A DNA stretch of 64,000 bases from contig NZ_LPNR01000115.1 of assembly GCF_019266065.1 (NCBI RefSeq), positions 22,754 through 86,753 of the forward strand. The letters run 5' to 3'. Below, in pieces: positions 15,982-24,243 of this stretch (its first letter is position 1; every line of letters begins with the position of its first letter). The DNA comes from Nocardia sp. MH4 (GTDB taxonomy: Bacteria; Actinomycetota; Actinomycetes; Mycobacteriales; Mycobacteriaceae). Position numbers and translations under genes: made by a program. Under the pieces are notes generated by a model. That model had not been told where the DNA came from. It did not search any database and saw only the letters and a program-made list of their open reading frames with translations.

Positions 15982-17034
15982 TCAGCGGGCGGCGACGTTG
16001 CGGCGGGTGGCCCGAGAGTTGGTGGCCGACAGCATGATCTGACGCAGGATCGCGTCGAAGGCGGCGGTGTCCTCGATATTGCTGAGGTGCCCGTGCGGCA
16101 GCACGTGGAAATCGGCCAGGTGGCCGGTGCGGCGCAGGATGTCGACGATCGAGCGGGACATGCGCTGCGGGAGCAGCCGGTCCTGCGCGCCGGCCAGGAC
16201 CGTGGTCGGCACGGTCAGGTTGGCGGTGCCTGCCGACAGGTCCATGTCGGCCATCGCGGCGGCGTGACGGCCACGCGCGAGCGGACGGCAGGAGCGGATG
16301 ATGCCGACCGCGAAGTCGATCTCCTCGGCGGTGGCCTCGGGGGTGAGGATGCGGTAGCGGAACAGCTGCTCGGTGAACCAGCCGCCGGGGATCGGCAGCG
16401 GCGCGAACAGCAGCGACTCGCTGACCGGCTGCGGCATGCGCACCGGCGCGCCCAGGACGGTGACCGGGTACTCGGCGACGGTGAGCTGCTTGTTGAGCAC
16501 CGGCAGCAGATCGGTTTCCCAGCGGATGTCGCCGTTGGCGGTATTGGCCAGCAGCACGGCGGCGGCGCGCTCGGACACCTGCTCGGGGTGATGCTTGGCC
16601 CAGGCCTGGATGGTGAGACCACCCATGCTGTGCCCGGCCAGAACCGCCTGCTCGCCCGGGCGCAGCGTCGCGTCCAGGACGGCGGCGAGGTCGCCGGCCA
16701 GGGTGTGCTCGCTGGGGGCGACGGTGCCGAGGGTGGACTCGCCGTGCCCGCGCTGGTCGTAGCTGACCACGCGGTACTCACCGGCGAAGGCGGTGATCTG
16801 CGGGTTCCAGTATTCGATGCTGCAGGCCCAGCCGTGGATGAGGACCAGGGTGGGCGCGGTCTCGGGGCCGTAGACGTGGACCCGGAGGTCGGCGCCGTCC
16901 GCGGTGGTCACCGGGACGACCTGGTGGGCCACGGTGGGGGCGTTGAGTTTCGCTGTCGCGAAGCTCCGGGTACGCAGCCCGGCACGGAACTGTGCGGTGA
17001 GTACGCCTACCGTCATCATCGACTTTGCAAGCAT
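15982..17034 (-). CDS. Alpha/beta hydrolase
   Basis: Hydrolase of 350 residues with the classical fold: HGWACSIEYW oxyanion loop, VVSYDQRGHGEST, nucleophile elbow AGHSMGGLT (Ser), acid in TVLAGAQDRLLP and His in VLPHGHLSNIE. The N-terminus (MLAKSMMTVGVLTAQFRAG) is amphipathic rather than a clear signal peptide. ATG 17034 has AAAGGAGTGCC in front; the frame is open upstream to 17115. It resembles the lipase/peroxidase-like hydrolases abundant in mycolic-acid bacteria; the substrate is unknown. Divergent from the DUF2752 gene, and followed by a strong terminator. Confidence 0.88.
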   Translation of the reverse strand: MLAKSMMTVGVLTAQFRAGLRTRSFATAKLNAPTVAHQVVPVTTADGADLRVHVYGPETAPTLVLIHGWACSIEYWNPQITAFAGEYRVVSYDQRGHGESTLGTVAPSEHTLAGDLAAVLDATLRPGEQAVLAGHSMGGLTIQAWAKHHPEQVSERAAAVLLANTANGDIRWETDLLPVLNKQLTVAEYPVTVLGAPVRMPQPVSESLLFAPLPIPGGWFTEQLFRYRILTPEATAEEIDFAVGIIRSCRPLARGRHAAAMADMDLSAGTANLTVPTTVLAGAQDRLLPQRMSRSIVDILRRTGHLADFHVLPHGHLSNIEDTAAFDAILRQIMLSATNSRATRRNVAAR

Positions 17035-17242
17035 GTCGGCACTCCTTTGTGTCGTAGGCCACCGTACAGTGCGAGCTGGGGTGCTAGCTAGTGTTAGCGG
17101 GTCACAGTGTCCCATTTGTTGTGAACTGGGTCACCAGCCGCGCCGTCATTGTGAAATCGCCCGAGATCGCCGGAAAATTACAGCGTGGCAGCGCGATCCG
17201 GGCATGCTGGCGGCCCCGGGCGGGCGCGGCTACCGTAGGAGC

Positions 17243-17704
17243 GTGGACAGCACGCCCGTCATGGCCGATTTCTCCGGCGCCCCGCACCGGGAACCGGCAC
17301 GCCCGGCCTGGCAGCGTTTCGCCCCGCCGCTGATCGCGGCCGGACTCGGCGTCGGCACGCTCGCGCTGCTGCATTTCCGCGATCCGCACGTCGAGGGTTC
17401 CTACGGGCTGTGCCCGGTGTACGCGCTGCTCGGGGTGTACTGCCCCGGGTGCGGCGGGATGCGGGCGATGCACAATCTCACCGACGGCCGGATCATCGAT
17501 TCACTGCACAGCAATCTGCTGGTGTTGCCGCTGGTCGTCGCGTTCGCGGTGTTCGTCGTCGACTGGCTGTTGCGCGCCCGGCGCGGACAACGCTGGCGCG
17601 TACCCGGGCTGAGTCCGGTGCTGGTGTGGTCGTTCTTCGGTCTGCTCGCCGTCTATACCGTCCTGCGCAACACGCCGTGGGGAACCTGGCTCACCCCCGT
17701 TTGA
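17243..17704 (+). CDS. DUF2752 membrane protein
   Basis: Protein of 153 residues with a cytoplasmic N-terminus and three predicted transmembrane helices (FAPPLIAAGLGVGTLALL, LLVLPLVVAFAVFVVDWLL, VLVWSFFGLLAVYTVL). The DUF2752 hallmark CPVYALLGVYCPGCGGMRAM lies between the first two, with the CPxCGGxRA cysteines facing one side of the membrane. Function unknown in the family. The GTG start at 17243 is supported by TACCGT (17231-17236) 6 bases upstream, typical of a leaderless gene; ATG 17261 is the alternative. Confidence 0.88.
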   Translation: MDSTPVMADFSGAPHREPARPAWQRFAPPLIAAGLGVGTLALLHFRDPHVEGSYGLCPVYALLGVYCPGCGGMRAMHNLTDGRIIDSLHSNLLVLPLVVAFAVFVVDWLLRARRGQRWRVPGLSPVLVWSFFGLLAVYTVLRNTPWGTWLTPV

Positions 17705-17742
17705 TACTGGTGCGCGCGCGGATCGGCGGGCAATCTGGAGGC

Positions 17743-17928
17743 ATGCGCGATTCACTGAAGGATCGAGTCCGACAGAAGTTGATGCGTCAGCTCGCCGAGG
17801 ACGGCCCCGACCCCGAACGCGACGACTCCCGCAGCATCTCGGTGGCCGACGATCTCGAGGCGCTGGAGATGGTGCCGTCCGACGATCCGCTCGTCGAGGA
17901 ACTCGCGCAGCGTTACCTGGTCTTCTGA
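17743..17928 (+). CDS. Small acidic protein of unknown function, 61 residues
   Basis: ATG 17743 follows a CTGGAGG site, 38 bases after the DUF2752 gene, so the two may be co-transcribed. The product starts MRDSLKDRVRQKLMRQLAED and continues with an acidic middle (PDPERDDSRSISVADDLEAL) and a short helix EELAQRYLVF. It has no export signal and no cysteine. I do not recognise a family. Its last 16 bases overlap the convergent M1 peptidase gene. Coding potential looks good: helical N-terminus and GC-rich third positions. Confidence 0.7.
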   Translation: MRDSLKDRVRQKLMRQLAEDGPDPERDDSRSISVADDLEALEMVPSDDPLVEELAQRYLVF

Positions 17929-19268
17929 TGCGCTTGGCCGCCCAGCGGCGGTAGCTGCGGCAGCGGTTTCGTGCCCAGCCAGACCGCGAACAGCGGACGC
18001 AGCGGCGACACGCTGTAATGGCCTGCCAGATCCACGAATTCCTCGGTGGTCACCGAGGCGTGGCGATAGCGCGCGGTCCATTCCCGGATGAGTTCGAAGA
18101 ACAGGTGGTCGCGCAGTTCCAGCCGCAGCGCGTGCAGGGTGAGCGCGCCGCGCTTGTAGACCCGGTCGTCGAACATGTCCTTGGGGCCGGGATCGCCGAC
18201 GATGATGTCCTGCGGCTGACGGGCCAGGTTCGCGCGCGCCGCCCTGGCCAGCTGGTCCGCGGTCGGGCCGCCCGCGGCCTCCGACCAGATCCACTCGGCG
18301 TAACAGGCGAAGCCCTCGTGCAGCCAGATGTCACGCCACTGCTTCAGTGTCAGGCTGTTGCCGAACCACTGGTGGGCCAGCTCGTGCGCGACCAGCCGCT
18401 CCGACCCGCGCTTGCCGTCGCAGTGATTGGCGCCGAACACCGAGATGCCCTGTGCCTCGATCGGGATGTCGAGCTCGTCGTCGGTGACGACCACGGTGTA
18501 GTTCTCGAACGGGTACGGGCCGAACTTCTCGGTGAACAGCGCCATCATCTCGGGCTGCCGGGCGAAGTCGTGGTCGAAGTTGGCGCGCAGCCGCTGCGGG
18601 ATGACGGCCTGCATCGGCACCGGCTCCCCGGGCGCGCCGATCCGGTGCTTGCGGTAGGCGCCGATCTGGATGGTCGCCAGGTAGCTGGCCATCGGCTCGG
18701 GCGCCTCGTACACCCAGGTGGTCTGGCTGGCCTTGGCCTGCTTGCGGACCAGGGTGCCGTTGGCGAGGGCGTAGAACGGGCTGTCGGTGGTGATCGAGAT
18801 CCGGTAGGACGCTTTGGAACTCGGGTGGTCGTCACACGGGAACCAGGAGGCGGCGCCGTTGGGCTGACTGGCCACCAGCGCGCCCTCGGTGAGTTCCTCC
18901 CAGCCGACCTCGCCCCACGGCCCGCGTACCGGTCGGGGCGTGCCCGCGTACTGGACGGTGATCTCCAGGACGCCGCCCGCCGGGATCTTCTGCTGCGGGG
19001 TGAGCGCCAGCTTGCCCTGCTGATGACTGAACTTCGCGGCCTTGGCCCCGTTGACGAACACCTTCGACACCGTCAGCGCCTGCGACAGATCGAGGGTGAA
19101 CCAGGGCCGCACCGCGGTGGTGACCGCGATGATCACCGCGCGCCCGGTCAGTCGATTGCTGGCGGGCCGGTAGCCGAGCTCTAGTTCGTACCTGGACACG
19201 CGGTAGCCGCGATTGCCGTTCTGCGGCAGGTAGGCGTCGATCGGTTCCTCGTAGAACTTGCTCCGCAT
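17913..19268 (-). CDS. M1 family zinc aminopeptidase
   Basis: Protein of 451 residues; gluzincin site VAHELAHQWFGN with LHEGFACYAEW gives zinc His295, His299 and Glu318 and catalytic Glu296. The N-terminal beta-saddle domain and the exopeptidase loop (EAQGISVFGAN in place of the usual GAMEN) are visible. It lacks the C-terminal HEAT-like domain of large M1 enzymes, like other short actinobacterial forms. No signal peptide, so it is probably cytosolic. The ATG at 19268 shares one base with the stop of the NRPS gene (TGATG), meaning strong translational coupling. A role in processing the NRPS product or its precursor is possible but not shown. Confidence 0.92.
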   Translation of the reverse strand: MRSKFYEEPIDAYLPQNGNRGYRVSRYELELGYRPASNRLTGRAVIIAVTTAVRPWFTLDLSQALTVSKVFVNGAKAAKFSHQQGKLALTPQQKIPAGGVLEITVQYAGTPRPVRGPWGEVGWEELTEGALVASQPNGAASWFPCDDHPSSKASYRISITTDSPFYALANGTLVRKQAKASQTTWVYEAPEPMASYLATIQIGAYRKHRIGAPGEPVPMQAVIPQRLRANFDHDFARQPEMMALFTEKFGPYPFENYTVVVTDDELDIPIEAQGISVFGANHCDGKRGSERLVAHELAHQWFGNSLTLKQWRDIWLHEGFACYAEWIWSEAAGGPTADQLARAARANLARQPQDIIVGDPGPKDMFDDRVYKRGALTLHALRLELRDHLFFELIREWTARYRHASVTTEEFVDLAGHYSVSPLRPLFAVWLGTKPLPQLPPLGGQAHQKTR

Positions 19269-22200
19269 CAGGCGGCTCCGCGCTGCCTCGACTCCGACGT
19301 CGAGGCGGTACCGGTCCACGGCGAGATGGGGTTGCCCCACCAGCGGGTCGACGGCGGGACCACGTCGCCGCGCATCACCAGGGACGCCGGTCCGATGGTG
19401 GCGCCCGCGCCGATGTGGGCGGCGGGCAGGGCGACGCAGTGCGGGCCGAGAGTGGCGCCCGCGTCCAGTGTCACCGTGTCCATGGACATGATGCGGTCGT
19501 GGAACAGATGGGTCTGCACCACACAGCCGCGTTCCACGGTCGCGCCGTCACCGAGTGTCACGAGGTCTGCCTCCGGAAGCCAATAGGACTCGCACCATAC
19601 CCCGCGGCCGATCTTGGCACCGAGTCCGCGAAGCCACAGATTCATCACGGGAGTACCCGTGGCGGCGCGGGCGAACCAGGGTGCGGCGACGGTCTCGACG
19701 AAGGCGTCGGAGACCTCGTTGCGCCACACGAACGAACTCCACAGCGGATGCTCCACGGCCCGAATCCGCCCGACCAGCAACCACTTCGCGGCCACCGCGA
19801 TGGCACCGGCCACCGCGCCGGCGGCCATCAGGACCAGGCCGGACAGCAGCGCCGCGACCAGGTAGTCGGAATGCTGGGCGATCAGGGCCAGCACGAACAG
19901 CACGCCGAGGCCGATGGCGAAGGTCACCATCACCGGGATCAAGCGGCAGGTCTCGACGATCGCCCTGGCCACCTTCAGCCGCAGCGGCGGATCGAAAGTG
20001 CGTGAGGTGTCGCTGGATTCGGCGGCCCGGCGTAGTCGCACCGGCGGGCTGCCCAGCCACGACGAGCCTGCCTTGGCCTTGCTCGGCGCGGCCGAGAGCA
20101 CCGCCACCAGGCCGTTCTTGGGCACCCGCCGACCGACCGCGGTCATGCCGGAGTTGCCGAGGAAGGCGCGCTTGCCGACCTTGGCCTCGCCGATGCGCAG
20201 CCAGCCGCCGCCGAGTTCGTAGCTGGCGATCATGGTGTCGTCGGCCAGGAAGGCGCCGTCGGCGACCACGGTGAACTTGGGCAGCAGCAGCACCGTCGAC
20301 GCCTCGACGTTCTTGCCGATCCGCGCGCCGAGCAGGCGCAACCACAGCGGGGTCAGCAGGCTGGCGTAGAGCGGGAACAGGAAGGTGCGGGCCGAATCGA
20401 GCAGGCGTTCGGTGGCCCACACCTGCCACCCGGTCCGGCTGCGCACCGGGTGGTAGCCCTCGCGCAGGCCGATGCCGAGCAGGCGCACGGCGATCACGGT
20501 CGCGGCGGCGTAGACGGCGAGGCTGAGCAGGGTGGCCACCGGCAGGATGGCGAAACCGCGCAGCGCGGCGGCGCCGATGGTGGTCTCCTCGCGGACCCAC
20601 CAGGCGATGAAGGTGCCGCCGACGGCCAGGCCGAGCACGGGCATCGCGGCCAGCGCCATCGAGGACAGGCCGAAGACGATCAGCCAGTGCCTGGCGCGTT
20701 CGGGGGAGTGATCGGGCCAGCGGCGTGGTGCCTTGCCCGCCTTCGTCGCGGGCGAGCCCGCCCATTCCTGTTCGGCCTTGACCTTGCCCGATACCGCGGA
20801 GCCGGGGGCGATCTCGGCCTTCTTGCCGATCTTGGTGCCGGGCAGCAGGATCGAGCGCGCGCCGATCACCGCGCCGTCCCCGATGGTGATGCCGCCGATG
20901 TGCACGACGTCGCCGTCGACCCAGTAGCCGGACAGATCCACCTCGGGTTCGACGCTGGCGCCGTCGCCCAGTTCGAGCATGCCGGTGACCGGCGGCAGGG
21001 TGTGCAGGTCGACGCCCTTGCCGATCTTGGCGCCCAGTGCCCGCGCGAACGGCACCATCAGCGGTGCGCCGGACAGGCTTTCGGCGCCACTGGCCTCCGA
21101 CAGGCGTACGGCCGCCCACAGGCGCAGATGCACCCAGGAGCCGCGCGGATAGGTGCCGGGGCGCAGGCCTGCCAGCAGCACGCGCGCGCCTGCCACGCAC
21201 AGCGTCATCCGGCCCAGCGGCGAGATGAACAGCACGAATGCCAGCACGATCCACCACCAGGACAGCCGCGGCAGCCACGGCAGCGAGGCGGACCAGCCCG
21301 CGATCGCCGACACCGCGGCCAGCCAGGTGACCCACTGCAAGCCGGTGAGGGTGGTCAGCGGGAGGGTGGCCAGCACCTGGGTGATCTGCGCGCGCAACGG
21401 CGTCGGCGCGACGACGCGTACGTCGACGGCCGCCACCGGCGCGCTCCCGTCGAGCAGTTCGACGAGCGAGCCCAGGCGCGGATGGTCGTAGAGATCGGCG
21501 ACGGTGACGTGCGGATACCGCTCGCGCAACGCGCCGACCAGCTGGGCCGCCGCCAGCGAGCCGCCGCCCAGGTCGAAGAAGTCGGCGTCGAGATCGGCGG
21601 CCTCGGCGCCGAGGATGGCGTCCCACAGCCCGGCCACCCAGGCCGCCGTGCCCGCGAGACCGGACGGGGCCGGTTCCTCGGTGCTCGGCAGCGGCCAGGG
21701 CAGCGCGTCGCGGTCGACCTTGCCCGAGGTGCGGGTCGGCAGGTCGGGCACGACCGCGAGGCGGGGCACCAGCGGGGCCGGAAGCTGTTCGGCCAGAATC
21801 TCTCTGGCCTTCTTGACGTCGAAGTCGGGGCCGGCGCCGGTGAGGTAGCCGACCAGGATCTTGTTGCCCGCCTTGGTGGTCCGGATGGCGGCGGCAGCGC
21901 CGCTGACCCCGGGCAGATGCTGGAGGGCGTTGTCGATCTCGCCCAGCTCGATGCGGCGGCCGCCGATCTTGATCTGGTCGTCGGCCCGGCCGAGGAAGAT
22001 CAGACCCTGGTGATCGTTGCGAACCAGATCGCCACTGCGATAGGCGCGTTCCCAGCCCAGCGAAGGCAGCGGGGCGTACTTCTCGGCGTCCTTGGCCGGG
22101 TCCAGGTAGCGGGCCAGGCCGACGCCGCCGATGACGAGTTCGCCGGTCTCGCCCTCGGGCACGGGATTGCCCTGCGGGTCGACGACCGTCAGGTCCCAGC

Positions 22201-23194
22201 CGTCCAGCGGCAGCCCGATGCGGATCGGCATGCCGCCGTCGAGCAGCGCGGCGCAGGCGACGACCGTGGCCTCGGTGGGGCCGTAGGTGTTCCACACCTC
22301 GCGATCGGCGCCGCCGGCGAGCCGTTCGGCCAGCTCCGGCGGGACGGCCTCGCCGCCGAAGATCAGCAGGCGCACCGAGTCCAGCGCCTCGGCGGGCCAG
22401 GTGGCGGCCAGCGTCGGCACGGTGGAGACGATGCTGATCTCGCGGCGCATCAGCCACGGGCCCAGGTCGGCGCCGGTGCGGACCAGGTCGCGCGGGGCGG
22501 GGACCAGGCAGGCGCCGTGGCGCCAGGCCAGCCACATCTCCTCGCAGGAGGCGTCGAAGGCGACCGACAGCCCGGCCAGCACCCGGTCGCCGGGGCCGAT
22601 CGGGGCGCGCTGCAGGAACAGTCGGGCCTCGGCGTCGACGAAGGCGGCGGCATTGCGGTGGGTGACCGCGACGCCCTTCGGGGTGCCGGTCGAGCCGGAG
22701 GTGAAGATGATCCAGGCGTCGTCGGCGGGAGTCGGCAGGGTGTTCCAGTCCGAGGCGGGCGTGCGGCCCGCGGCGGCGGTGGCCGACTCGATGCCCGCGG
22801 CCGTGGCCAGCGCGCTCACCCTGGCCTCGCCGAAGACCAGCCGGGCCCGCTCCTCCGGGTCGTCGGCGTCGACGGGAACGTAGGCGGCGCCGCAGTAGAG
22901 GACGGCCAGGATCGTGACGTACAGCGCGGCGCTGCCCGAGGGCATCCGCACGCCGACCCGGTCGCCGGGGCGCACCCCCGCGGCGGTCAGCTCGGTCATC
23001 CTGGCCTCGATCGCGGCGATCAGCTCCATGTAGCTGAGCACGACGGTGCCGTCGTCGATCGCCGGTGCGTCGGGGTGGGCCAGGGCGGTGCTGGTCAGGA
23101 TGTCTACCAGGGTGCGCGGCGGCGCGGCCAGATCGGCGCGCAGGAGTGGATCACGCAACCGGCTCGCCGGGTCCTCAGTGCGTGGCTCGAGCAT
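19268..23194 (-). CDS. Pls/PosA-type single-module NRPS with membrane and beta-helix C-terminal domain
   Basis: Protein of about 1308 residues. The adenylation domain (about residues 30-505) has core motifs FTSGSTGTPKG, NTYGPTEAT, YRSGDLV, GRADDQIKIGGRRIELGEID and SGKVDRDALP. The carrier domain has the phosphopantetheine Ser in FFDLGGGSLAA (about 546). From about residue 600 come several transmembrane helices and three left-handed beta-helix (hexapeptide) segments such as IGDGAVIGARSILLPGTKIG. This is the arrangement of epsilon-poly-lysine synthetase-like proteins (terminal NRPS domain, TIGR02353). There is no condensation or thioesterase domain. ATG 23194 follows AGAGGTGGA; ATG 23215 is an alternative. 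It is coupled to the M1 peptidase. Confidence 0.92.
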   Translation of the reverse strand: MLEPRTEDPASRLRDPLLRADLAAPPRTLVDILTSTALAHPDAPAIDDGTVVLSYMELIAAIEARMTELTAAGVRPGDRVGVRMPSGSAALYVTILAVLYCGAAYVPVDADDPEERARLVFGEARVSALATAAGIESATAAAGRTPASDWNTLPTPADDAWIIFTSGSTGTPKGVAVTHRNAAAFVDAEARLFLQRAPIGPGDRVLAGLSVAFDASCEEMWLAWRHGACLVPAPRDLVRTGADLGPWLMRREISIVSTVPTLAATWPAEALDSVRLLIFGGEAVPPELAERLAGGADREVWNTYGPTEATVVACAALLDGGMPIRIGLPLDGWDLTVVDPQGNPVPEGETGELVIGGVGLARYLDPAKDAEKYAPLPSLGWERAYRSGDLVRNDHQGLIFLGRADDQIKIGGRRIELGEIDNALQHLPGVSGAAAAIRTTKAGNKILVGYLTGAGPDFDVKKAREILAEQLPAPLVPRLAVVPDLPTRTSGKVDRDALPWPLPSTEEPAPSGLAGTAAWVAGLWDAILGAEAADLDADFFDLGGGSLAAAQLVGALRERYPHVTVADLYDHPRLGSLVELLDGSAPVAAVDVRVVAPTPLRAQITQVLATLPLTTLTGLQWVTWLAAVSAIAGWSASLPWLPRLSWWWIVLAFVLFISPLGRMTLCVAGARVLLAGLRPGTYPRGSWVHLRLWAAVRLSEASGAESLSGAPLMVPFARALGAKIGKGVDLHTLPPVTGMLELGDGASVEPEVDLSGYWVDGDVVHIGGITIGDGAVIGARSILLPGTKIGKKAEIAPGSAVSGKVKAEQEWAGSPATKAGKAPRRWPDHSPERARHWLIVFGLSSMALAAMPVLGLAVGGTFIAWWVREETTIGAAALRGFAILPVATLLSLAVYAAATVIAVRLLGIGLREGYHPVRSRTGWQVWATERLLDSARTFLFPLYASLLTPLWLRLLGARIGKNVEASTVLLLPKFTVVADGAFLADDTMIASYELGGGWLRIGEAKVGKRAFLGNSGMTAVGRRVPKNGLVAVLSAAPSKAKAGSSWLGSPPVRLRRAAESSDTSRTFDPPLRLKVARAIVETCRLIPVMVTFAIGLGVLFVLALIAQHSDYLVAALLSGLVLMAAGAVAGAIAVAAKWLLVGRIRAVEHPLWSSFVWRNEVSDAFVETVAAPWFARAATGTPVMNLWLRGLGAKIGRGVWCESYWLPEADLVTLGDGATVERGCVVQTHLFHDRIMSMDTVTLDAGATLGPHCVALPAAHIGAGATIGPASLVMRGDVVPPSTRWWGNPISPWTGTASTSESRQRGAA

Positions 23195-23350
23195 GGCGCT
23201 CAGTCCACCTCTCATCGGTCGACCCCCATCGGTGGTGTTTGTTGTTTCACGGGCGGGTTACCGGAGGGCAAACGGGATGGTCACCAGATGCCAACGGTAC
23301 TCGGAGAAGGTGTGGCCGGACGGCAGCGCGAGGCGTGCCGCCGGCGCCGA

Positions 23351-23785
23351 TCACGACGGCGAATCCGGTGATTCGCCGAGCGCGGTCAGCGTCAGCCGGT
23401 GCAGGGTGCGCTGTTCCTCGGGATCGAGCCGCTCCAGCACGCGTGCGGTGGCGTCGGCGATGAGGCGGTCGGTGCGCTTGCACTGCTTGCGCCCGGCGTC
23501 GGTGATCCGCAGCCGGTATTTGCGGCGGTCCTTGCCGTCGCGGGTGCGTTCGACCAGGCCGGCGCGTTCCAGCGCGTCGATCAGCCGGACGACTTCGCTG
23601 CGGTCGATGCCGAGGGCGTCGCCGACCTTCTTCTGCGTCAGGTCGGCGTTCTCCTCGATGAAGGTGAGCACCCAGTGATCGCGCAGCGGGACGTCGATCT
23701 CGGCGTGCAGTGCCTTGGTGAGCCGTCCGAGCGCGTACACCGGATAGCGCGGCAGGCCGCGGACGGGGTTCGAGTTCGTGGACAT
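23351..23785 (-). CDS. MarR family transcriptional regulator
   Basis: Protein of 144 residues with a winged helix: DVPLRDHWVLTFIEENADLT, then QKKVGDALGIDRSEVVRLID (recognition helix) and the wing ERTRDGKDRRKYRLRITDAG. The C-terminal dimerisation helix follows. ATG 23785 was chosen because it lies 8 bases after TAGGGT (minus strand, 23799-23794), giving a short or absent leader; the frame is open to 23833. Two palindromes just upstream are probable operators. It lies 157 bases downstream of the NRPS start on the same strand, so it may regulate the NRPS, itself or both. Confidence 0.9.
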   Translation of the reverse strand: MSTNSNPVRGLPRYPVYALGRLTKALHAEIDVPLRDHWVLTFIEENADLTQKKVGDALGIDRSEVVRLIDALERAGLVERTRDGKDRRKYRLRITDAGRKQCKRTDRLIADATARVLERLDPEEQRTLHRLTLTALGESPDSPS

Positions 23786-23814
23786 GATCGGCAACCCTAA
23801 CAGATAGTGGGGGA

Positions 23815-23845
23815 ACTCAATCATTTGAGTCATCCATCATGGATG
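23815..23845 (-). promoter_or_regulatory. Two adjacent palindromes upstream of marR
   Basis: ACTCAA-TCAT-TTGAGT (23815-23830) and, directly next to it, CATCCA-TCA-TGGATG (23831-23845). Both have perfect 6-bp arms. They lie 16-51 bases before the proposed -10 of the MarR gene, at the -35 region and just upstream, where an autoregulatory operator is expected. Confidence 0.6.
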
Positions 23846-24043
23846 AGGCAGATTGTTGGGCGATTCGCGGGCGGGCGGCAATCCGGCGGCAATCGGGTCT
23901 CGGCCGGGATGTCCGATTCCTTTGTGGCCGTGAGGATTACCTTTCGGGTGTCGGAACCGGTCACGGCGCGGGTCGGTGGGGTGGGTCGTCGCCGTCGCGA
24001 GCGCGGCGGGTGCCACCGGTTCCGACGGGCCGATCGTGGGTGG

Positions 24044-24072
24044 TTGACAGCTCGCCGGATCGTCTGCCACTC
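24044..24072 (+). promoter_or_regulatory. Sigma-A-type promoter of the riboswitch transcript
   Basis: TTGACA at 24044-24049, then 18 bases, then CACTCT (24068-24073) as a weak -10, placing the transcript start close to the 5' end of the SAM-IV aptamer. The 23846-24043 stretch before it contains no convincing gene. Confidence 0.45.
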
Positions 24073-24077
24073 TCGAA

Positions 24078-24196
24078 ACAGGTCACGAGTACCAGCGACA
24101 AGCCCCGGCTAGCTGGTCGGCAACCCTCCTCCGCGGTGGGGTGCTCCGGGTGACGACCAGGCCGCCGTCCGCAGTGGGCGCGGCAAGCGCGGACTC
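24078..24196 (+). promoter_or_regulatory. SAM-IV riboswitch
   Basis: Matches the SAM-IV aptamer order: GGTCACGAG, ACCAGCGACAAGCCCCGGCT, AGCTGGTCGGCAACCCTCC, then CCGCGGTGGGGTGC, and TCCGGGTGACGACC closing P1. A further hairpin follows (GGCCGCCGTCCGC with GCGCGGCAAGCGCGGAC). The core binds S-adenosylmethionine and in actinobacteria turns off downstream sulfur-metabolism genes. It lies directly upstream of the PLP enzyme gene, with no terminator U-run visible, so control may act on translation. Confidence 0.92.
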
Positions 24197-24243
24197 GCAG
24201 CACCCTTTTCGGGAACGAGTCCCTGAGCCGACGGGATTTCGTC

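Noticed and set aside
19548..22535. 995-codon minus-strand frame inside the NRPS gene
   Set aside because: It is a shifted frame of the NRPS gene, Arg/Gly-rich, with no domain.
20450..23371. 973-codon plus-strand frame antisense to the NRPS gene
   Set aside because: Antisense shadow; Gly/Gln/Arg-rich and no recognisable domain.
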